A stretch of 64,000 bases of DNA, taken from assembly GCA_009783295.1 (NCBI GenBank), contig WRHK01000015.1:1-64000 (forward strand), given 5' to 3'. Positions 40,539 to 48,909 of this stretch are shown here, in pieces (within the stretch, counting starts at the first letter, position 1; every line of letters starts with the position of its first letter). This stretch comes from Promicromonosporaceae bacterium (GTDB lineage Bacteria > Actinomycetota > Actinomycetes > Actinomycetales > Cellulomonadaceae). The notes under the pieces were generated by a model. It did no database searches. It was not told where the DNA came from and worked only from the letters and a program-made list of their open reading frames with translations. Position numbers and translations under genes: made by a program.

Positions 40539-40927
40539 CCCCCGACCGCTGCCCCTGCCTGTCCGGCCTCCCGTTCGACGAGTGCTGCGGGCCCGTCCAC
40601 CGCGGGGAGCGCGTGGCCGCCACGGCCGAGGCGCTCATGCGGTCGCGGTACTCGGCGTTCGCCGTCGGCGACGTCGGGTGGCTGCTCGCGTCGTGGCACC
40701 CGAGCACGCGCCCGGCCCACCTCGACCTGGACGACGAGGTCGTCTGGCGCCGCCTCGACATCCTGGCCACGCACGCGGGCGGCCCGTTCGACGACGCGGG
40801 CGAGGTCGAGTTCGCGGCGTACTGGCGCACGCCGTCGACAGGCGACCGGGGCCGCCTGCACGAGGTGAGCCGCTTCGCGCGCACCGAGGGCGCCTGGCAG
40901 TACGTGGACGGCGACCTGAAGCCGTAG
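40535..40927 (+). CDS. YchJ family protein (UPF0225) with SEC-C motif
   Basis: A 130-residue protein. The N-terminal SEC-C zinc motif CPCLSGLPFDECCGPVH is followed by the YchJ domain: ALMRSRYSAFAVGDVGWLLA, SWHPSTRP and FAAYWRTP. The fold is NTF2-like and the biochemical role is not established. The start overlaps the stop of the MFS gene. It is followed by a 30-bp-stem hairpin that also faces the converging gap gene. Confidence 0.92.
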   Translation: MTPDRCPCLSGLPFDECCGPVHRGERVAATAEALMRSRYSAFAVGDVGWLLASWHPSTRPAHLDLDDEVVWRRLDILATHAGGPFDDAGEVEFAAYWRTPSTGDRGRLHEVSRFARTEGAWQYVDGDLKP

Positions 40928-40934
40928 CGCTACC

Positions 40935-41000
40935 GCGTTGTGGGTCCCTGGGACTCCGGTTATCGGGGGTGATAACCGGAGTCCCAGGGACCCACAACGC
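40935..41000. repeat. Long palindromic hairpin element, copy 2 (terminator position)
   Basis: Two perfect 30-bp arms (40935-40964, 40971-41000) flank a GGGGGT loop. The outer 25 bp of the left arm equal 11181-11205 exactly; the inner TTATC/GATAA is private. It sits between converging ychJ and gap, so it could terminate both. Confidence 0.92.
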
Positions 41001-41017
41001 TCCGGGGGGTGATGCGC

Positions 41018-42016
41018 TCACGCCGCCAGCAGCGACAGCGTGTCCACCACGCGGTTCGAGAAGCCCCACTCGTTGTCGTACCAGGCGACCACCTTGACGT
41101 GGCGGCCGTCGACGCGGGTGAGCAGCGAGTCGAAGATCGACGACGCCGGGTTGCCCACGATGTCCGACGACACCAGCGGGTCCTCCGAGAACTCGAGGAT
41201 CCCCACGAGCGGGCCCTCGGCCGCGGCAGCTCGGTAGGCGTCGATGACGTCCTCGCGGCTGACGTCACGGGCCACGGTGGCGTTGAGCTCGACCACCGAG
41301 CCGACGGGGATGGGCACGCGGATCGAGTCGCCCGAGAGCTTCCCGTCGAGCTGCGGCAGCACCAGGCCGATGGCCTTGGCCGCCCCGGTGGTGGTCGGCA
41401 CGATGTTCTCGGCCGCCGCGCGAGCGCGCCGCGGGTCGCGGTGCGGGCCGTCCTGCAGGTTCTGCTCCTGCGTGTACGCGTGGACGGTGGTCATGAACCC
41501 GTGCTCGATGCCCGCGAGGGTGTCGAGCACTCCCGCCAGCGGGGCAAGGGCGTTGGTGGTGCAGGACGCGTTCGAGACGACGGTGTGCACGTCCGGGTCG
41601 TAGGCGTCCGTGTTGACGCCGAGCGCCAGGGTGACGTCGGCGCCGTCGGCCGGGGCCGTGACGAGCACCCTGCGGGCGCCGGCGTCAAGGTGCGCGCGGG
41701 CCGCCTTGGCCGACGTGAAGCGCCCCGTCGACTCGACGACGATCTCGACGCCGAGCTCCTTCCAGGGCAGGTCGGCGGGCTCGCGCTCGGCGAGCACCTT
41801 GATGCGGCGGCCGTCGACGACGAGCGTGTCGCCGTCCACGGACACGGGCCGGCCGAGCCGCCCCGCCGTCGTGTCGTAGGCGAGCAGGCGGGCCAGCGCG
41901 GCCGGGTCGGTGAGGTCGTTGACGGCGACCACCTCGAGGTCCGAGCCGCGCTCCAGGAGGGCGCGCAGCACGTTGCGGCCGATGCGGCCGAAACCGTTGA
42001 TGGCGATGCGGGTCAT
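41018..42016 (-). CDS. gap: Glyceraldehyde-3-phosphate dehydrogenase, type I
   Basis: A 332-residue enzyme oxidising glyceraldehyde-3-phosphate to 1,3-bisphosphoglycerate with NAD and phosphate. The cofactor motif INGFGRIGRNVLRAL is at the N-terminus. Cys152 in SNASCTTNALAP is the nucleophile, and His in TTVHAYTQEQ its partner. The C-terminal VAWYDNEWGFSNRVVDT is typical. ATG 42016 has GGAAGG upstream. No pgk or tpiA is adjacent, so this may be a second, separately regulated gap copy. The hairpin at 40935-41000 lies downstream. Confidence 0.95.
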   Translation of the reverse strand: MTRIAINGFGRIGRNVLRALLERGSDLEVVAVNDLTDPAALARLLAYDTTAGRLGRPVSVDGDTLVVDGRRIKVLAEREPADLPWKELGVEIVVESTGRFTSAKAARAHLDAGARRVLVTAPADGADVTLALGVNTDAYDPDVHTVVSNASCTTNALAPLAGVLDTLAGIEHGFMTTVHAYTQEQNLQDGPHRDPRRARAAAENIVPTTTGAAKAIGLVLPQLDGKLSGDSIRVPIPVGSVVELNATVARDVSREDVIDAYRAAAAEGPLVGILEFSEDPLVSSDIVGNPASSIFDSLLTRVDGRHVKVVAWYDNEWGFSNRVVDTLSLLAA

Positions 42017-42167
42017 GATGTCCTTCCGGGGTCGTGGCGGCCGCTCCTGGCGGCCTCGTGCGGTGGTCCCGGACCTCGTGGGATCAGGGCCACCACCAGG
42101 TTCGCCCGGCGCCCCCGCCGTCGACAGGGGCGAGAGCGCCAAGGTCCGCAAGGATCCCGCCAGTCGC

Positions 42168-43121
42168 CTACTCGCCCCGCGCGAAGGTGCGGCGGTAGTC
42201 CGTCGGCGTCGTCCCCAGCACCCTGTGGAAGTGCAGCCGCAGGTTCGCGCCGGTGCCCAGCCCGACGTCGTCGGCGATCTGCTCCACGCTGCGCTGCGAC
42301 GCCTCCAGCAGCTCGCGCGCGGCGTCGACGCGCGCCCGCATGACCCACTGCATGGGCGTGTACCCGGTGTCGGCCACGAACTGCCGGGAGAACGTGCGCG
42401 GCGACACCGCCGCCCGCCGGGCCAGGACGCCGAGCGTCAGCGGGTCGCCCAGGTGGTGCAGCACCCACTCGCGGGTCGCGGCGAACCGCTCGCCGACGGG
42501 CTCGGGCAGGCTGCGCGGCACGTACTGGGCCTGGCCGCCGCTGCGGTAGGGCGCGGCGACCAGCCGCCGGGCCGTGTGGTTCGACGCCGCCACCCCGAGG
42601 TCGCCGCGGATCATGTGCAGGCACAGGTCGATGCCCGACGCCGCCCCGGCCGACGTCAGCACGCTGCCCTCGTCGACGAACAGCACGTTCTCGTCCACCT
42701 GGATCCCCGGGTACCGCCGGGCGAGCGCCCGCGTGTAGTGCCAGTGCGTGGTGGCGCGCTTCCCCTCGAGCAGCCCGGTCGCCGCCAGCGCGAACGCCCC
42801 GGTGGAGATCGCGGCCAAGCGGGCGCCGCGCGCGTGCGCGGCGCGCAGGGCGGCGACGACGGCGGCCGACGGGTCCTCCTGGTCGGGCCGCCGGTACCCC
42901 GGGATGAACACGATCTCGGCCCACTCCAGCGCCTCGAGCCCGTGCGCCACGTGGTACGAGAGCCCGTCGCCGCCGGTCACCAGCCCCGGCGCGGGCCCGC
43001 ACACGCGCACCTCGAACGGCATGCTCGGCCGGGTCGAGAACACCTGCGCCGGGATCCCGACGTCGAGCGGCTTGGCGCCGTCGAGAACCAGCACGGCCAC
43101 GCGCCGCAGCCGGTCGGCCAC
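42168..43121 (-). CDS. GlxA-type AraC regulator with DJ-1/PfpI domain
   Basis: A 317-residue regulator. Residues about 1-190 form a DJ-1/PfpI-like domain (VAVLVLDGAKPLDVGIPAQV, AAISTGAFALAATGLLEGKR, the last with Thr instead of the usual Cys). The C-terminal AraC double HTH shows LTLGVLARRAAVSPRTFSRQ and SVEQIADDVGLGTGANLRLH. The likely start is GTG 43121, one base after the stop of the upstream nuclease gene; GTG 43151 would overlap it. It probably senses a small metabolite. Its target could be the gap gene 151 bp downstream, which is speculation. Confidence 0.88.
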   Translation of the reverse strand: MADRLRRVAVLVLDGAKPLDVGIPAQVFSTRPSMPFEVRVCGPAPGLVTGGDGLSYHVAHGLEALEWAEIVFIPGYRRPDQEDPSAAVVAALRAAHARGARLAAISTGAFALAATGLLEGKRATTHWHYTRALARRYPGIQVDENVLFVDEGSVLTSAGAASGIDLCLHMIRGDLGVAASNHTARRLVAAPYRSGGQAQYVPRSLPEPVGERFAATREWVLHHLGDPLTLGVLARRAAVSPRTFSRQFVADTGYTPMQWVMRARVDAARELLEASQRSVEQIADDVGLGTGANLRLHFHRVLGTTPTDYRRTFARGE

Positions 43122-43122
43122 C

Positions 43123-46100
43123 TCAGGCCCCGACGAGGCGCGCGAACGCACTCAGCTGGGCCAGCCCGGCGGGCGTCGTGGGCAGGTGGTCGAGCAGCCC
43201 CGGGCTGTGGACCAGGTAGGCCGCCCACTGCGCGCGCGAGATGGCGACGTTGAGCCGGTTCTTCATGAGCAGGAACTCCATGCCGCGCGGCACCTCGTCC
43301 GCGTCCGACGCCGCGAGCGACACGATCGCCACCGCGGCCTCCTGCCCCTGGAACTTGTCCACGGTGCCCACGCGCGCCTCGCCCAGTCCCGCCGCGTCGA
43401 GCGCGTCCCGCACGCACTGGACCTGCGCGTTGTAGGGCGTCACCACCACGACGTCCGACGGCGTCAGCGCCCGGCCGGCGTCGGACGGGCCGCAGCTCCA
43501 CCACCGCCCGGCCAGCGAGCGGACGATCTCGACCACCTCGGCGGCCTCCTCCGGCGACTGGGTCGAGCGCCCGGAGTGCAGCACCTCGTGCACGCGCAGC
43601 CCGGGCGCGACGCCGTCGAGCTGGCGCAGGGCCGCCGTCGGGTGCGAGTGCAGGCGGCCCTCGTACGACAGCTCCGACACAGGCCGCGACACCTCGGGGT
43701 GCATGCGCCGGCTCGCGGCCAGGAAGTAGCCGAGCTCGGGCGGGAGCACGTCGTGGCCGTCGGCCACCCAGCCCAGCGCGGACGTGTCGACGGGCTCCGG
43801 GTGCGTGCCCTGCGACACCTGCGGGAGCTGCTGCGGGTCGCCCAGCAGCAGCAGGTTCCGCGCCGCCACCGACGCCGCGATCGTGGTGCCCAGCGAGTAC
43901 TGGCCCGCCTCGTCCACCACCAGCAGGTCGAGGCCTCGCCGCGCCACCCGGTCGGGGTTGGCGAAGTCCCACGCCGTGCCGCCCAGCACGAACCCACTGG
44001 TGGCGCGCTCGGCGGTGAAGTCCGCGTACTCGCGCCGGGGCACGGCCGTGAACGGGACGTCGGCCTCGGCGTCGGAGGGCTCCTTGCCCACCAGCGTGGG
44101 GTCCAGCCCCGCGCCGACCACGCCCGCCAGCACGTTCTCGACGACGGCGTGCGACTGCGCCACCACCCCGATGCGCCAGTGGTGCCGCTCCACGAGGGCG
44201 CGGATCACGCGCGCCGCCAGGTACGTCTTGCCCGTGCCGGGCGGGCCCTGGACGGCCAGGTACGAGTCGTCGAGCTCCAGCACGCTCGCGGTCACGGCGG
44301 CGATGTGGTCGCCCTCGCCGTCGTCGCCCGTGGGCACCGGGGCCAGGGCACCGGAGCGCGTGCGCGGCGGGGTGCGCCGCAGGACGTCCCAGACGGCGTT
44401 GCCCCCGCCCGCCTCGCCCGGAGTCTCGACACGCTCGAGCAGCGCCTCCGCCCACTCGGCGATCGCGTCCACCTGCGCGCCCGGGCTGGGCGGCGGCCCC
44501 GGCGTCAGGGCCGTGGGCGTCTCCGCGTGCGGGTCGCACGTCTTGGGCAGCGTCTCCTCGACCAGCACCGTGGCGTCGTCGGGCAGCTCGACCACGCGGA
44601 CGCCGCGCACCGAGCGGGCGCCCGGGTCCGCCGCCGGGTTCGGGTACGGGCCGGGGGTCTCGTAGAGCAGGTACGGCTGGTCGCCGACGCCCGGCTTGCT
44701 GCCCGGCGCCCACTCGCCGCGCAGCTCCAGCAGGCGTCGGTCGCTGCGCTGGCCGGCGTCGCGGTACCAGTCGCGCAGCACGCGCACGCCGTCGACGCGC
44801 AGCACGTCGCGGGTGTCCGTCCAGTCGTCGAGCGGCTCCACGAGGCGCGAGAAATGACCCCACCAGTACGACTTCTGCTCGCGGCGGTGGTAGTCGATCG
44901 CGGCCGACGCCAGCCCGAGGGCGCGCTGCTCGACGGTGCGGGCCGGGTCGAGGGGGTCGCCGGCCAGGGCGGCGAGGCGGGCGGCCAGGGGGGAGGGCTC
45001 GACCTCGTCGGCGTCCGCGGTCTCGACAAGCTCGACCACCGGCAGGGCCGGAGCCAGGCCCAGCAGCCAGTCGCGCAGCGCGAGCGTGGAGCGGCAGTCG
45101 TAGGCGTTGTAGTCGGCGATCGCGTCGAGCATCGCCTGCCCGCGCTCCTCGTCGCGTCGCGCGATCGCCGCCCGGGCGGTGGCGTACTCGTCGATCGACG
45201 CCGCGGCCGTCTGCACGTCACCGGCGCGCAGGTCGTCGCCCATGTACAGCGGCTCGAGCTTCTTGATCGAGTACGACCGGCTGCCCACCCGCACCGCCCG
45301 CCGCACGATCGGGTACAGGTCCACGAGCACGTGCTCGCGCAGCAGCTGGTCCACCTCGTGCTCGCCCACGCCGTGCCGTGCCGCCAGCGAGAGCAGGTGC
45401 GTGCGCTCGTAGGCCGCGTAGTGGTAGACGTGCAGGTCAGGGTAGGTACGACGCCGGTCGCGCAGGTAGTCGAGGAACCCGCGCAGCGCCTCGCGCTCTT
45501 GCGCGAACGTGTGCGCCCACCACGCCCGGAACGTGCCGTCGGCCTCCACGAGCCCGAACAGGTAGTCGAGCCCCCACTGGTGGCCGGCCCCCTCGGTGTA
45601 CAGGGGGTCGCCCTCGAAGTCGAAGAACACGTCCCCCTTGCTCGGCGGGGGGATGACGGCGAGCCGCTCCGGGTCGACCAGGTGGAAGTCCGGCGCCGGC
45701 CCGGCAGAGCCGACCTGGAGCGCCGCCTGGTCGCGCAGCCCCGCGAGCGTCGCCGACCCGATGCCCTCCACGGGGCCCGACGACGCCGCGAGCTCGTCGA
45801 TCGTGCGGATCCCGGCGGCGGCGAGCCGCGCCCGCTGGGTCAGCCGGAGCCCCGCGACGAGCAGCACGTCGCGGTGGGCGGCCACCTCGGCGTCGCACAC
45901 CGCGCACCGCCCGCACGCCGCGACCCCCGCCGCGCCCCAGGCGACCGGCCCCGGGTCGGCCAGGTGCCGCGTCACCAGCCGCTCCAGGTGGGCGCGCCGC
46001 AGCCGGTACACGGGCTCGATGTCCACCAGGCGGTGCGTGCTCACGGTGCCGTCGCCCAGGATCAGGTCGACGTCGTCGTCCACCACCACCCCGGCGTCGC

Positions 46101-46605
46101 GCAGCCGCTCGGCGTACGCGGCGAGCTGGAGCAGCGCCGTGACGCGCGCGTGCCGGGCCAGCTTGGAGTCCTGGATGCGGTAGCTACCGCCGGGCTGCCG
46201 CACCACGAAGTCGGCGAAGCCGACGAACCCTGGCGCCCCGGGCGCCGGCCGCACGGCGAACATGGCCTGGTAGACGACGTCGGCGCCGGCGGCGAACGCC
46301 TCCCGGGTGGCCGCGAGCGCCGCCTCGACGGCCTCGGGGTCGCGCAGGGACGGGCGGTCGACCGCGACCACGCCGCTGCCCGGGGCGCCGACTGCGCCGA
46401 ACCGCTTCTCGTACGCGGCGAGCAGCCGGCGCTCGTGCTCCTCCCCCAGGCGCGCCGTGCGCACCAGCATCGGGTCCTCGTCGACGTCGGGCGCCTCCAC
46501 GCGGCCCAGCCTGGCGTCGAGCCCGCGCAGGAACGCGAGCTCGCAGGTCGCGGCCGCGGTGAGGTCGCTCGCGGAGAGCACCACGTCGTCGCCGATCAGG
46601 TACAC
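43123..46605 (-). CDS. TM0106 family RecB-like nuclease fused to superfamily 1 DNA/RNA helicase
   Basis: A 1,160-residue fusion. The N-terminal third is the TM0106/YprB-like nuclease region (VGFADFVVRQPGGSYRIQDS with a cysteine cluster CGRCAVC), then an RNase-H-like exonuclease block FFDFEGDPLYTEGAGHQWG. The C-terminal helicase has Walker A GPPGTGKT (Lys793), DEAG in LLVVDEAGQYSLG, LLGDPQQLPQVSQG, and motif VI-like NRLNVAISRA. It is predicted to unwind and cut nucleic acid; a repair or RNA role is not settled. Two dispersed repeats (44421-44440, 45019-45040) are translated inside linkers. Confidence 0.92.
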   Translation of the reverse strand: MYLIGDDVVLSASDLTAAATCELAFLRGLDARLGRVEAPDVDEDPMLVRTARLGEEHERRLLAAYEKRFGAVGAPGSGVVAVDRPSLRDPEAVEAALAATREAFAAGADVVYQAMFAVRPAPGAPGFVGFADFVVRQPGGSYRIQDSKLARHARVTALLQLAAYAERLRDAGVVVDDDVDLILGDGTVSTHRLVDIEPVYRLRRAHLERLVTRHLADPGPVAWGAAGVAACGRCAVCDAEVAAHRDVLLVAGLRLTQRARLAAAGIRTIDELAASSGPVEGIGSATLAGLRDQAALQVGSAGPAPDFHLVDPERLAVIPPPSKGDVFFDFEGDPLYTEGAGHQWGLDYLFGLVEADGTFRAWWAHTFAQEREALRGFLDYLRDRRRTYPDLHVYHYAAYERTHLLSLAARHGVGEHEVDQLLREHVLVDLYPIVRRAVRVGSRSYSIKKLEPLYMGDDLRAGDVQTAAASIDEYATARAAIARRDEERGQAMLDAIADYNAYDCRSTLALRDWLLGLAPALPVVELVETADADEVEPSPLAARLAALAGDPLDPARTVEQRALGLASAAIDYHRREQKSYWWGHFSRLVEPLDDWTDTRDVLRVDGVRVLRDWYRDAGQRSDRRLLELRGEWAPGSKPGVGDQPYLLYETPGPYPNPAADPGARSVRGVRVVELPDDATVLVEETLPKTCDPHAETPTALTPGPPPSPGAQVDAIAEWAEALLERVETPGEAGGGNAVWDVLRRTPPRTRSGALAPVPTGDDGEGDHIAAVTASVLELDDSYLAVQGPPGTGKTYLAARVIRALVERHHWRIGVVAQSHAVVENVLAGVVGAGLDPTLVGKEPSDAEADVPFTAVPRREYADFTAERATSGFVLGGTAWDFANPDRVARRGLDLLVVDEAGQYSLGTTIAASVAARNLLLLGDPQQLPQVSQGTHPEPVDTSALGWVADGHDVLPPELGYFLAASRRMHPEVSRPVSELSYEGRLHSHPTAALRQLDGVAPGLRVHEVLHSGRSTQSPEEAAEVVEIVRSLAGRWWSCGPSDAGRALTPSDVVVVTPYNAQVQCVRDALDAAGLGEARVGTVDKFQGQEAAVAIVSLAASDADEVPRGMEFLLMKNRLNVAISRAQWAAYLVHSPGLLDHLPTTPAGLAQLSAFARLVGA
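44421..44440 (-). repeat. Diverged GTCTCGAC-type repeat in coding sequence
   Basis: GAGTCTCGACACGCTCGAGC is close to the dispersed repeat consensus and encodes part of LLERVETPG in a linker of the nuclease-helicase. Confidence 0.45.
45019..45040 (+). repeat. GTCTCGACAAGCTCGACC repeat in coding sequence
   Basis: The copy is exact at GTCTCGACAAGCTCGACC and encodes VVELVET on the minus strand, within a low-complexity linker between the nuclease and helicase parts. The same 18-mer is at 49369-49386. Confidence 0.75.
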
Positions 46606-46714
46606 ACCGCACCTCCGCCGGAAGAGTTCGCGTCGCGTCCACCGCGACGTCGCCGTGCCGCCACCTTCGCATGCCTAACGTCGTCCTGACCGACCAATCG
46701 AGACAGGGACCACG

Positions 46715-47392
46715 ATGACCCTCACGCTCACGCTCGTCCGCCACGGGCAGACGCACTTCAACGCGAGCCAGATCCTGCAGGGATCCTCCAACTCGCCACT
46801 GACGAAGACCGGCCGGGAGGGCGTCCGCACGACGGCGAAGCACCTCGCGGCCTCGGACTTCGTCGCGGCGTACACCTCGCCGTCGGGCCGCGCGGTCACG
46901 ACGGCCGTCGAGATCGTCCACCACCACGAGGGCCTGCGCCTGCGCGTGGACTCCGACCTGCGCGAGTACGACTTCGGCACGTTCGAGCGCCGCCCCGAGC
47001 GCGAGCTCGAGGCCGTGCAGCCGTGGAGCGAGCTGGTTCCCGCCGTGCTCTCGGGCCGCCACCCGGGCCTGCCCGACGGCGAGACCGGCGCCGCGTACAT
47101 GCGGCGCGTGCGCGACGCGTTCGCGCGGATCACCGACGCGCACCCGGAGGGCGAGGTGCTGGTGGTCGGGCACGGCCTGACGCTGGCCGCCTACCTGTGG
47201 ACGGTGGAGCCGGGCCCGCTGGCCCAGCTGCCCAACGCGTCGGTGTCGACGGTGCGCATCACCGACGGCGTCGCGCAGGTGGTCGAGGTGGGCCTGGACA
47301 TCGCGGGACACGGCCACGTCGCAACCCGCCCGGCGCCGGCCTCGTCCCCGGCCCCGGCGGCGGCAACGCCGGCCCGCCTCACCGCGAACTAG
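46715..47392 (+). CDS. Histidine phosphatase family protein (phosphoglycerate-mutase fold)
   Basis: A 225-residue phosphatase. LVRHGQTHFN (Arg9-His10-Gly11) is the catalytic phosphate-binding motif; TSPSGRAVTTA supplies the second Arg, and LVVGHGLTLAA the second His. The acid is probably in LREYDFGTFE. The last 30 residues are a Pro/Ala-rich tail (PAPASSPAPAAATPARL). The substrate is unknown. The stop TAG lies in the first, degenerate unit of the downstream 20-bp array. CAGGGA precedes the ATG. Confidence 0.92.
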   Translation: MTLTLTLVRHGQTHFNASQILQGSSNSPLTKTGREGVRTTAKHLAASDFVAAYTSPSGRAVTTAVEIVHHHEGLRLRVDSDLREYDFGTFERRPERELEAVQPWSELVPAVLSGRHPGLPDGETGAAYMRRVRDAFARITDAHPEGEVLVVGHGLTLAAYLWTVEPGPLAQLPNASVSTVRITDGVAQVVEVGLDIAGHGHVATRPAPASSPAPAAATPARLTAN

Positions 47393-47576
47393 AGCCCGCC
47401 CCCGCGAGATAGCACCCCTGCTCGCGAGATAGAGCCAGTCCCGGCGAGATAGAGCCCGGCCCCGCGAGATAGCGCGGAACGGCGCGAGATAGAGCCCCCG
47501 AGCGCTCTATCTCGCGCTCGAGGGCTCTATCTCGCGGACTATCGCTCTATCTCGCGGGTACCCGCTCTATCTCGCG
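47383..47576. repeat. Ten-unit direct-then-inverted array with exact 20-bp period
   Basis: Six plus-strand units (consensus CGCGAGATAGAGC plus 7 variable bases) have TAG at 47390, 47410, 47430, 47450, 47470 and 47490. Four inverted units follow, with CTA at 47507, 47527, 47547 and 47567. The first TAG is the stop of the histidine phosphatase; the last CTA is the stop of the converging gene at 47567-48550. Because 20 is not a multiple of 3, stops occur in all frames of both strands. The two halves can form a long interrupted hairpin. Confidence 0.95.
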
Positions 47577-48550
47577 GCCGCAGGGGACTGTTTCGCCGCC
47601 CTCAAGAAGCCCTTCACCGCGTCCCATGCGCACAGCGCCACCACCGCGACCACCAGGATCGCCGTGACGTGCCCGCCCTGGCCGAGCTGGGCCGGGCCGT
47701 CGGCCCAGTCGAGCGCCCGCAGGGCGGCCGGGTCGAACACCCGTCCCCGGAGCAGCGGCGGCACCAGCACCGCGATCGTCGCCGCGTTGAGCGCGAGGCC
47801 CACGCCCGCGTGCGTCCATGTCCAGCGGCCGCGGGCGAGCGTCACGATCGCCATCACCAGCTCGGCGGCGATGATCGCGAGCAGCGCCCACTGGAGCCAC
47901 TGCCACGTGCCGCCGTCGAGCACCCAGTGGCGGCTGCCGTCGGACGCGGAGTACGGCCGCAGCACGGCCACGAACACGCCCAGCACCACGAGCCAGACCG
48001 CCTCGGCGACCCGGTCGCGGCGCACCGCGCGGGCCGTCGGGGTGGTGATCTCGGGGAGCAGCTCCGGCCGCCACGCGGACCCGGGGTCCATCTCGCCGTC
48101 GGGGACGGTGCGCTCGAACACCGCGAACACGACCGTGATGCCCGCGGCCACGAACACGGCCACCTGCACGCCCGTGCTCCACAGCTCGCCGATCACCGCC
48201 CCGGCCGACTTGTCGTCAGCGAGCGCGCCGATCGCCGCGCCGCCGGCGGCGACGCCGGCGGCGATCGGCACCACCAGCCGCACGAGCTTGCGCCACAGCA
48301 GGTAGTAGCGCGGCCCGATGAGCACCAGGGGCCGGTCGAGGTAGTCCGCGGCGAGCTTGGCGGGGTGGCCCAGCTCCGTGAGGGTGTCGTACTCAGCGCT
48401 CTCCGCCGACGCCCCCGTGGACTGCTTGGCGTCCATCGTGTCGGCGATCCGCTCGGCCAGCTCGAGGCGCAGGGCCTCGCGCTGGGGCTCGGGCACCTGC
48501 CCTGCTGCGGCGTCCAGGTAGCGCGCGGTGAGGTCGTTCCGGTTGGTCAT
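47567..48550 (-). CDS. Multi-pass membrane protein with N-terminal HAAS/DUF1700-like domain
   Basis: A 327-residue protein cotranscribed with padR, which ends one base before this start. The N-terminal 75 residues form the soluble helical HAAS-type signalling domain commonly encoded after PadR regulators (LTARYLDAAAGQVPEPQREA, ELGHPAKLAADYLDRP). Seven or so membrane helices follow. ATG 48550 has AAGGAG at 6 bases. Its stop codon TAG is supplied by the inverted repeat unit at 47557-47576. The function is unknown; it is probably the output or partner of the PadR switch. Confidence 0.83.
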   Translation of the reverse strand: MTNRNDLTARYLDAAAGQVPEPQREALRLELAERIADTMDAKQSTGASAESAEYDTLTELGHPAKLAADYLDRPLVLIGPRYYLLWRKLVRLVVPIAAGVAAGGAAIGALADDKSAGAVIGELWSTGVQVAVFVAAGITVVFAVFERTVPDGEMDPGSAWRPELLPEITTPTARAVRRDRVAEAVWLVVLGVFVAVLRPYSASDGSRHWVLDGGTWQWLQWALLAIIAAELVMAIVTLARGRWTWTHAGVGLALNAATIAVLVPPLLRGRVFDPAALRALDWADGPAQLGQGGHVTAILVVAVVALCAWDAVKGFLRAAKQSPAAAR

Positions 48551-48551
48551 C

Positions 48552-48881
48552 TCAAGCTCCTTCACGCAGGCGTCGCAGGGACGCGTCCAGGCGGTCCCAG
48601 TCGGTGGTGAGCACGGCGGCGAGCTCGGTGCCCGCAGCCGACGTCGTGTAGAACTTGCGCGGCCTGGCCTCGTCGGTGTTCCACTCGCTGCTCACCAGGC
48701 CCTGCTTCTCCAGCCGGCGCAGCAGCGGGTAGAGCGTGTTGGCGTCGACGTCGATGCCGTCGGCCGTGAGCGTCTCCAGCAGCGCATACCCGTACTCGGG
48801 CGTGCGGAGCCGGATCAGGCAGGCGAGCGCGACGGTGCCGCGCCGCAGCTCTTGCAGATGTTGGGAGTGATCCGGGTCCAT
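48552..48881 (-). CDS. PadR family transcriptional repressor
   Basis: A 109-residue winged-helix protein: ELRRGTVALACLIRLRTPEY, GYALLETLTADGIDVDANTL, YPLLRRLEKQGLVSSEW and YYTTSAAG-like FYTTSAAGTELAAVL are standard PadR blocks. PadR proteins repress their own operon and respond to small molecules. A TATGGT -10 lies 7 bases before ATG 48881, and a GTGTG-TCG-CACAC repeat overlaps the promoter, consistent with autoregulation. The downstream membrane protein follows directly. Confidence 0.93.
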   Translation of the reverse strand: MDPDHSQHLQELRRGTVALACLIRLRTPEYGYALLETLTADGIDVDANTLYPLLRRLEKQGLVSSEWNTDEARPRKFYTTSAAGTELAAVLTTDWDRLDASLRRLREGA

Positions 48882-48888
48882 GTGACAC

Positions 48889-48909
48889 ACCATACTGTGT
48901 GTCGCACAC
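48889..48909 (-). promoter_or_regulatory. PadR leaderless promoter and operator
   Basis: TATGGT (48894-48889, minus) ends 7 bases before ATG 48881. The inverted repeat GTGTGTCGCACAC (48897-48909) sits just upstream, and further GTGT/ACAC repeats flank it. Confidence 0.6.

Noticed and set aside
47383-47576. CRISPR array
   Set aside because: Core units are only about 13 bp with 7 variable bases, half of them are inverted, they overlap gene stops, and no cas gene is in the window.
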